A stretch of 54,638 bases of DNA from assembly GCF_020829495.1 (NCBI RefSeq), contig NZ_JAIVFQ010000049.1, forward strand, positions 1-54,638. The letters are read 5' to 3'. Each line of letters opens with the position of its first letter. Positions within the stretch are counted from its first letter, which is position 1. Positions 54,513-54,638 of the stretch are shown here, piece after piece. The notes below the pieces were generated by a model. It did not search any database and had not been told where the DNA came from. It saw only the letters and a list, made by a program, of their open reading frames with translations. The position numbers and the translations under genes are program-made. The DNA is from Nostoc favosum CHAB5714. Its GTDB lineage: Bacteria; Cyanobacteriota; Cyanobacteriia; Cyanobacteriales; Nostocaceae.

Positions 54513-54638
<126 letters not shown>

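Overview
The window comes from a filamentous, heterocyst-type cyanobacterium close to Nostoc. The evidence is an allophycocyanin operon with a four-linker ApcE, the cyanobacterial atp1 operon, a dnaE gene broken by a split intein very like that of Nostoc punctiforme (comparison from memory), adjacent flv3/flv1 flavodiiron genes, an XisH/XisI pair, many GCGATCGC (HIP1) sites, and abundant short tandem repeats. No search was run; family names come from reading the translations.

Layout. 0.4-5.7 kb (minus): apcE-apcA-apcB-apcC, the phycobilisome core. 6.2-9.9 kb: a secreted unknown, a ComB-like phosphatase, xisH-xisI and a methyltransferase. 10.4-17.0 kb (plus): atpI-atpB-atpE-atpG-atpF-atpH-atpA-atpC, followed by a strong terminator and the tmRNA gene ssrA (17.3 kb). 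18.2-20.2 kb: a transposon patch with a complete IS630 element nested inside a small inverted-repeat element, plus a second IS630-type gene cut by another small inverted-repeat element. 21.4-25.0 kb: flv3-flv1. 25.7-31.1 kb: a TIGR03032-type gene and a 1407-residue secreted two-propeller RTX protein. 31.6-33.1 kb: an unannotated 59-residue ORF and a symporter whose 5' end looks frameshifted. 33.3-35.9 kb: the N-terminal half of DNA polymerase III alpha with the N-intein. 36.3 kb: a small double-glycine-leader peptide gene. 37.3-38.5 kb: ackA. 39.5-42.6 kb (minus): a vanadium-haloperoxidase-like protein and an RTX protein. 43-48 kb: an IS remnant, a TPR-like protein, GNAT, pabC-like and ftsH. 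48-54.6 kb: an LtrA-like protein, tRNA-Gly(CCC), a GerMN lipoprotein, rsmA-ispE-DUF3082 (minus) and the first ~126 bases of 16S rRNA.

The core gene sets are ordinary: light harvesting (apc), ATP synthesis (atp), oxygen photoreduction (flv), replication (dnaE), ribosome rescue and maturation (ssrA, rsmA) and membrane proteolysis (ftsH). What stands out is the repeat landscape. Five minisatellites all have a period of exactly 21 bp. Two of them (0.13 and 38.6 kb) share a constant scaffold with a locus-specific variable window. Two others (25.2 and 37.0 kb) are the cores of one dispersed element with terminal inverted repeats. Repeat sequence also supplies the stop codon, and sometimes the last residues, of several genes (apcE, dnaE-N, ackA, a transposase). 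Around these lie many gene fragments: an LD-carboxypeptidase start, an ackA 3' echo, methyltransferase tails, a Uma2 fragment and an IS4-type fragment. The best candidates for new biology are the orphan GG-leader peptide at 36.3 kb and the 21-bp repeat family.
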